Of a stretch of DNA of 64,000 nt, positions 60,559-64,000 are shown piece by piece. A program made the position numbers and the translations under genes. Positions within the stretch are counted from its first letter, which is position 1. Each line of letters starts with the position of its first letter. Origin of the DNA: Peribacillus simplex NBRC 15720 = DSM 1321 (GTDB taxonomy: Bacteria; Bacillota; Bacilli; Bacillales; DSM-1321); NCBI RefSeq assembly GCF_002243645.1, contig NZ_CP017704.1:1527501-1591500 (forward strand), in the 5' to 3' direction. A model generated the notes under the pieces. It saw only the letters and a program-made list of their open reading frames with translations. It was not told where the DNA came from and ran no database searches.

Positions 60559-61335
60559 ATGAAGAAACTATTATACCCAATCATCATTGCATTATTGGCA
60601 GTTGTTCTAACAGCTTGTGGTTCGAACGATGAAGCTGATAAGAAAAATGACGAGAAAGAAACTAAAACAACTGAGAAAGAAACGGCTAAAGCAACTGAGG
60701 AACAGCAAAAACAGATGGAAGAAATGCAGAAGAAACTAGACAAGCAAAAGGTGGATGAAAAGAAAACGGTGGCCATCGTCAATGACGAAAAAATTTCAGG
60801 TGCGGAATATAATACCGTGTTGTCTACCACACAAATGCAAATGCAGCAATTCGGACAAGATCCAACAACCAAGGAGGGAGTCAAACAAATTAAAGAGCAA
60901 ACGCTCAACTCTTTAGTGGGGCAAAAATTGCTGCTTCAAGCTGCTGATAAAAAGGGCTACACAGCTTCCAAGGCCGAAATTGAAAAGGAACTTGCCGAAA
61001 TCAAAAAGCAATATGAGAGTGAAGAGAAATTCAAGGAAGCGATGAAACAAGCAGGTCTGAATTCGGAAATGCTGAATGCTCAGATCGCAGAGAACATCCC
61101 ATATACGAAGTACGTTGAAAAAGAGATTAAAGTGGAAGAAGCAACTGATGAAGAAATCCAAAAGTATTACGATCAGGTTGCGGAGCAAGCTAAAACAAGC
61201 GGGCAAAAGGTTCAGAAGCTCGAAGAAATGAAGCCGCAAATCAAGGAACAACTAGAGCAGCAAAAGAAACAGGAAAAGCTTGTGAAGCATGTGGAAGAAC
61301 TTCAGAAAAATGCTAAGGTCGATATTAAGATTTAA
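60559..61335 (+). CDS. SurA_N-domain lipoprotein (PrsA-related, no PPIase domain)
   Basis: A 258-residue exported lipoprotein. Signal MKKLLYPIIIALLAVVLTAC with lipobox LTAC (Cys 20), a charged linker (about 25-70), then a SurA_N-like chaperone domain (VAIVNDEKISGAEYNTVLST, LNSLVGQKLLLQAADKKGYT, ASKAEIEKELAEIKKQYES). The parvulin domain of PrsA is missing. It may act as a folding helper at the outer membrane face. GAGGAGA precedes the ATG. A terminator follows. Confidence 0.87.
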   Translation: MKKLLYPIIIALLAVVLTACGSNDEADKKNDEKETKTTEKETAKATEEQQKQMEEMQKKLDKQKVDEKKTVAIVNDEKISGAEYNTVLSTTQMQMQQFGQDPTTKEGVKQIKEQTLNSLVGQKLLLQAADKKGYTASKAEIEKELAEIKKQYESEEKFKEAMKQAGLNSEMLNAQIAENIPYTKYVEKEIKVEEATDEEIQKYYDQVAEQAKTSGQKVQKLEEMKPQIKEQLEQQKKQEKLVKHVEELQKNAKVDIKI

Positions 61336-61336
61336 A

Positions 61337-61372
61337 GATGAAAAGAGCTGCCAATATTGGCAGCTCTTTCTT
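61337..61372 (+). terminator. Terminator of the lipoprotein gene
   Basis: AAAGAGCTGCCAATATTGGCAGCTCTTT: stem AAAGAGCTGCCA/TGGCAGCTCTTT with a 4-base loop, then CTTTATGG. Confidence 0.92.
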
Positions 61373-61520
61373 TATGGCCTTTGGTCCGCCTACTAAACGC
61401 ATTAACGCGTTTAACATCCCATGCATGTTCAAGGTCGCTCTTTATTGCTGATTATAAACAACCGTGCGATTTCTTGACAACAACTGCTGCCGCACTCCAC
61501 TCACGGCCTTTCAATTTTAT

Positions 61521-61940
61521 TTATTCACCCGTTTTAGAGAAACGTGCAATTCTGTCCCCAATTTCATCACGAACACGTTGGAAGGTAGTCCATTTTTCTT
61601 CATCTGTTCCTTCCGCTTTTGCCGGGTCATCAAAACCCCAGTGTTCACGTTTAACATTCGGTGGCGTCATTGGACATTTGTCTGCCGCATCGCCACATAA
61701 TGTAACGACAAAATCGGCATTATTCAATATGTCTGGGTCGATGATATCCGATGTTTGATTGGAGATGTCCATTCCAACTTCATTCATTGCTTTTACAGCG
61801 TTAGGATTTAACCCATGTGCTTCAATTCCTGCACTAAGCACTTGCCATTCGTTACCTAAATATTTCTTCCCCCATGCCTCTGCCATTTGGCTTCTGCAAG
61901 AGTTACCAGTACATAAGAAGTAGAGTGTTTTTTTTGCCAT
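61521..61940 (-). CDS. arsC: Arsenate reductase, thioredoxin-dependent
   Basis: A 139-residue low-molecular-weight-phosphatase-type ArsC. P-loop [16 protein letters not shown] with catalytic Cys10, and the redox pair in [14 protein letters not shown] (Cys82 and Cys89 by usual numbering). It reduces arsenate to arsenite, which ArsB exports. ATG 61940 (MAKKTLYFL) has a GGAGAGAAA site; the longer frame is not supported. Last gene of the ars operon. Confidence 0.95.
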   Translation of the reverse strand: MAKKTLYFLCTGNSCRSQMAEAWGKKYLGNEWQVLSAGIEAHGLNPNAVKAMNEVGMDISNQTSDIIDPDILNNADFVVTLCGDAADKCPMTPPNVKREHWGFDDPAKAEGTDEEKWTTFQRVRDEIGDRIARFSKTGE

Positions 61941-61972
61941 GATGTTTCTCTCCTTTGTTAGTAAGTAACTGT

Positions 61973-63271
61973 TTAATGAATAATTTGTAACCATATATAT
62001 AAGCCAACTAATGTGATGAACAATGTTGGGATGGTTAAGATGATTCCCGTTTTAAAGTAGGTTCCCCATGAAATTTTTACGCCTTTTAATGAAAGGACAT
62101 GCAGCCATAATAACGTTGCCAAAGAACCGATCGGAGTGATTTTCGGGCCCAAGTCCGAACCGATGACATTTGCATAAATAAGGGCCTCCCTGATTGCGCC
62201 TGTTGTATGGGTATCAGATATGGCAAGGGCATCAATCATAACAGTTGGCATGTTATTCATAATGGATGACAGTATGGCGGCAATGAAGCCCATTCCCAGC
62301 GTTGCGGCAAATAATCCTTGATCAGCAGTAACTTGTATAAGGTCAGCTAAAATGTTCGTCAATCCAACGTTTCTCAATCCATACACCACGACATACATTC
62401 CAATGGAGAAGAACACAATAGCCCATGGTGCGCCTTTTACAACTGTCTTGGTATTAACAGCTGGACTTCGTCTTGCCATAAACAAGAAGAAAATTGCGAT
62501 AACACCTGCAATGATGGATACAGGAATGCTGAAAAATTCACTGATAAAATAACCTACCAACAGAACACCTAAAACAATCCCAGACAGGCGAAACATTTTC
62601 ACATCCCGAATGGCATCGACTGGCTTCTTCAATTGAGCCATATCATAATTCTTCGGAATGCTCTTTCTGAAGTACAAATATAATACCAGGATGCTTGCTG
62701 CTAATGAAAACAGGTTTGGTACTATCATTCTAGAGGCGAACTCAATAAACTCGATATCAAAAAAGTCAGCAGAAACAATGTTGACCAGATTACTTACCAC
62801 AAGCGGTAAGGATGTAGTGTCCGCAATAAACCCACTCGCGATGATAAATGGAAAGATCATTCTCTCTTCCAACTTCAAGTTTCGAACCATCGCCAAAACA
62901 ATCGGAGTTAAGATGAGAGCTGCTCCATCATTTGCGAAGAACGCAGCGACTAGGGCTCCGAGAATGCTCACATACACAAACATCCTTACTCCATTTCCCT
63001 TGGCCGCTCTAGCCATATGTAGAGCTGCCCATTCAAAGAAACCAATTTCATCTAAAATCAAGGAAATAATGATAATAGCAATGAACGCCAACGTCGCGTT
63101 CCATACAATACCCGTAACGGTAATTACATCGTTGAAGTCAACAACTCCAACTAGTAAGGCAAGTACCGCTCCCCCGCATGCTGACCATCCGATCGACAAT
63201 CCCTTTGGCTGCCAGATGACGAGAGTGAGTGTTAATAAAAAGATGATAACTGCCAAAATAACTGATCCCAC
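61973..63271 (-). CDS. arsB: Arsenite efflux pump
   Basis: A 432-residue, 11-12-helix Ars[61 protein letters not shown] and [20 protein letters not shown], the last being the ion-binding region. It exports arsenite and antimonite from the cytoplasm. It sits 18 bp after arsR and 32 bp before arsC, with an AGGAGG site at the start. Confidence 0.95.
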   Translation of the reverse strand: MGSVILAVIIFLLTLTLVIWQPKGLSIGWSACGGAVLALLVGVVDFNDVITVTGIVWNATLAFIAIIIISLILDEIGFFEWAALHMARAAKGNGVRMFVYVSILGALVAAFFANDGAALILTPIVLAMVRNLKLEERMIFPFIIASGFIADTTSLPLVVSNLVNIVSADFFDIEFIEFASRMIVPNLFSLAASILVLYLYFRKSIPKNYDMAQLKKPVDAIRDVKMFRLSGIVLGVLLVGYFISEFFSIPVSIIAGVIAIFFLFMARRSPAVNTKTVVKGAPWAIVFFSIGMYVVVYGLRNVGLTNILADLIQVTADQGLFAATLGMGFIAAILSSIMNNMPTVMIDALAISDTHTTGAIREALIYANVIGSDLGPKITPIGSLATLLWLHVLSLKGVKISWGTYFKTGIILTIPTLFITLVGLYIWLQIIH

Positions 63272-63289
63272 TGAAGTTGTACCTCCTAG

Positions 63290-63637
63290 TTAGTCACAAC
63301 AAATCCGTTTTCCTTGTGCTGTTAATTCTTCTAATTTAAAGTTTTGACTTGGTAAGTCCTTGATGACCGTCTGAATAAATGAGTAATAGGAAGAAGACGA
63401 ATTTAACGAGTAAAATATCCATTGTCCCCTTCTCGCTTCATTCACAATTCCGCTATCTTTCAGCTTTCGTAAATGTTGGCTGATAGCAGGCTGGCTCATC
63501 TCGAATAGGTCCACAAATTCACAGACACAGCATTCATGCTCAGCCATGATCTTAACCATGGTCAACCGAGTTTTATCACCTAGTAATTTAAGAATGTTTG
63601 CCGTTGTTTCTAAATCCAACGCTTCATTCGTTTGCAT
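63290..63637 (-). CDS. arsR: ArsR-family repressor
   Basis: A 115-residue winged-helix repressor. ELECVC-type metal motif is seen as HECCVCEFVDLFEMSQPAIS (Cys-Cys-x-Cys) at the start of the recognition helices, followed by QHLRKLKDSGIVNEARRGQW. The C-terminal CCD may add ligands. It leaves DNA on binding arsenite. ATG 63637 has an AGGAGGGA site. First gene of the operon, next to the operator. Confidence 0.94.
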   Translation of the reverse strand: MQTNEALDLETTANILKLLGDKTRLTMVKIMAEHECCVCEFVDLFEMSQPAISQHLRKLKDSGIVNEARRGQWIFYSLNSSSSYYSFIQTVIKDLPSQNFKLEELTAQGKRICCD

Positions 63638-63664
63638 TGTATCCCTCCTGGCACAATCGAACAA

Positions 63665-63717
63665 ATAAGAATATGCTTATACTATGATTCAATATCAGTG
63701 TATAAGCATATTCTTAT
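63665..63717 (-). promoter_or_regulatory. ArsR operator: long inverted repeat
   Basis: Two perfect 18-bp arms, ATAAGAATATGCTTATAC and GTATAAGCATATTCTTAT, are separated by 17 bases. Each arm itself carries the ATAAGAATATGCTTAT pattern of ArsR/SmtB sites. The near arm ends 28 bp before the arsR start and would cover the promoter. Confidence 0.8.
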
Positions 63718-63799
63718 ATAATCAAGCATTAAATATTCAACAAGATAATTTTTAATTTTAGTCTGCTTAAAAGATGTTTCATAAAGGGTGTTGTTGATT

Positions 63800-63878
63800 T
63801 TCTTGATGAACTAACGGGGCAGGATAGTTGAAGAGTGTTGTTTAATCTTTGTTCAACAATTGGGCCATTTTCTGGAAT
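63800..63878 (+). repeat. Intergenic repeat, long 3'-module, opposite orientation
   Basis: GATGAACTAACGGGGCAGGA, TAGTTGAAGAG, then TTGTTCAACAATTGGGCCAT. It is the reverse complement of the left portion of the copy at 51838 and shows that the family extends beyond the accessory island. No gene is seen in the rest of the window to 64000. Confidence 0.75.
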
Positions 63879-64000
63879 AAAGCGATTGCTCAAATTACGG
63901 AATTTTGAAATAATTGTTATTAAGTTAAAGGGCAGATTTTAGAATATGGCCGAAACATATTGTATATAAAAAAATTAACATTAGTTTCTTAATTCTTTTT

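Noticed and set aside
1-64000. tRNA or rRNA genes
   Set aside because: Looked for tRNA-like cloverleaf ends and rRNA segments; none were recognised.

Overview
The window looks like the chromosome of a low-GC Gram-positive soil bacterium of the Bacillus/Peribacillus type. The basis is strong AGGAGG-type ribosome binding sites, many TTG/GTG starts, a B. subtilis-style puc purine cluster with a fused PucL, the ywrABCD gene set, a YfmQ-like protein, CcpA-type cre boxes and a thioredoxin-type arsR-arsB-arsC operon. The species itself is inference; no rRNA or tRNA gene is present.

Layout. (1) 1-7.97 kb: phenylacetate catabolism. A minus-strand unit runs paaK, a broken ferredoxin, paaA-paaB-paaC-paaD, an EthD protein and an enoyl-CoA hydratase that leaves the window at base 1. 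Divergent to it lie a heavily mutated DUF485/ActP-type permease pair and an intact PaaI-type thioesterase. (2) 8.1-18.7 kb: uric acid and allantoin breakdown. Minus-strand allB, pucG, pucF and a Rieske oxygenase face plus-strand pucR, a urate/xanthine permease, fused pucL (OHCU decarboxylase + uricase) and pucM, a complete route from urate to ureidoglycine/ureidoglycolate chemistry. (3) 18.8-25.6 kb: a decaying stretch with a DUF2848 pseudogene, a nitrilase-family hydrolase, an HpaB C-terminal remnant, a GntR-type regulator with a damaged start, a response-regulator stub and a frameshifted EamA exporter. (4) 25.6-29.2 kb: ywrD-ywrB-ywrA-ywrC (gamma-glutamyltransferase, split chromate transporter, Lrp regulator). 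(5) 30.1-32.7 kb: a two-component system plus TVP38-family membrane protein. (6) 33.5-35.2 kb: remnants (aromatic-acid MFS permease fused by deletion to a flavin monooxygenase tail, an IS6-family transposase, HU). (7) 35.3-40.3 kb: an intact galactonate/KDG operon (IclR regulator, kdgK, eda, dgoD, MFS permease). (8) 40.4-53.9 kb: an accessory island with three IS110/IS1111-type elements and a run of small, mostly minus-strand orphan genes (LRR, DUF2199, zinc-ribbon, VOC, membrane proteins), most followed by a copy of one terminator-containing repeat. (9) 54-64 kb: an ECF sigma/anti-sigma pair, a cwlT (conjugative-element hydrolase) remnant split by a group II intron, a secreted esterase, a SurA_N-like lipoprotein and the ars operon with a long inverted-repeat operator.

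The most interesting part is region 8. Two near-identical IS1111-type elements can be bounded to the base. Each carries about 310 nt of conserved non-coding sequence downstream of its transposase, flanked by subterminal inverted repeats, as expected for the guide (bridge/seek) RNA of this family. One copy sits inside the intergenic repeat at a TTAG/TT site; removing it on paper restores both the repeat and the stop codon of the neighbouring gene. The repeat family (at least a dozen copies or half-copies, modular, with interchangeable terminator hairpins) looks like a mobile terminator that tracks small gene cassettes; I do not recognise a name for it.
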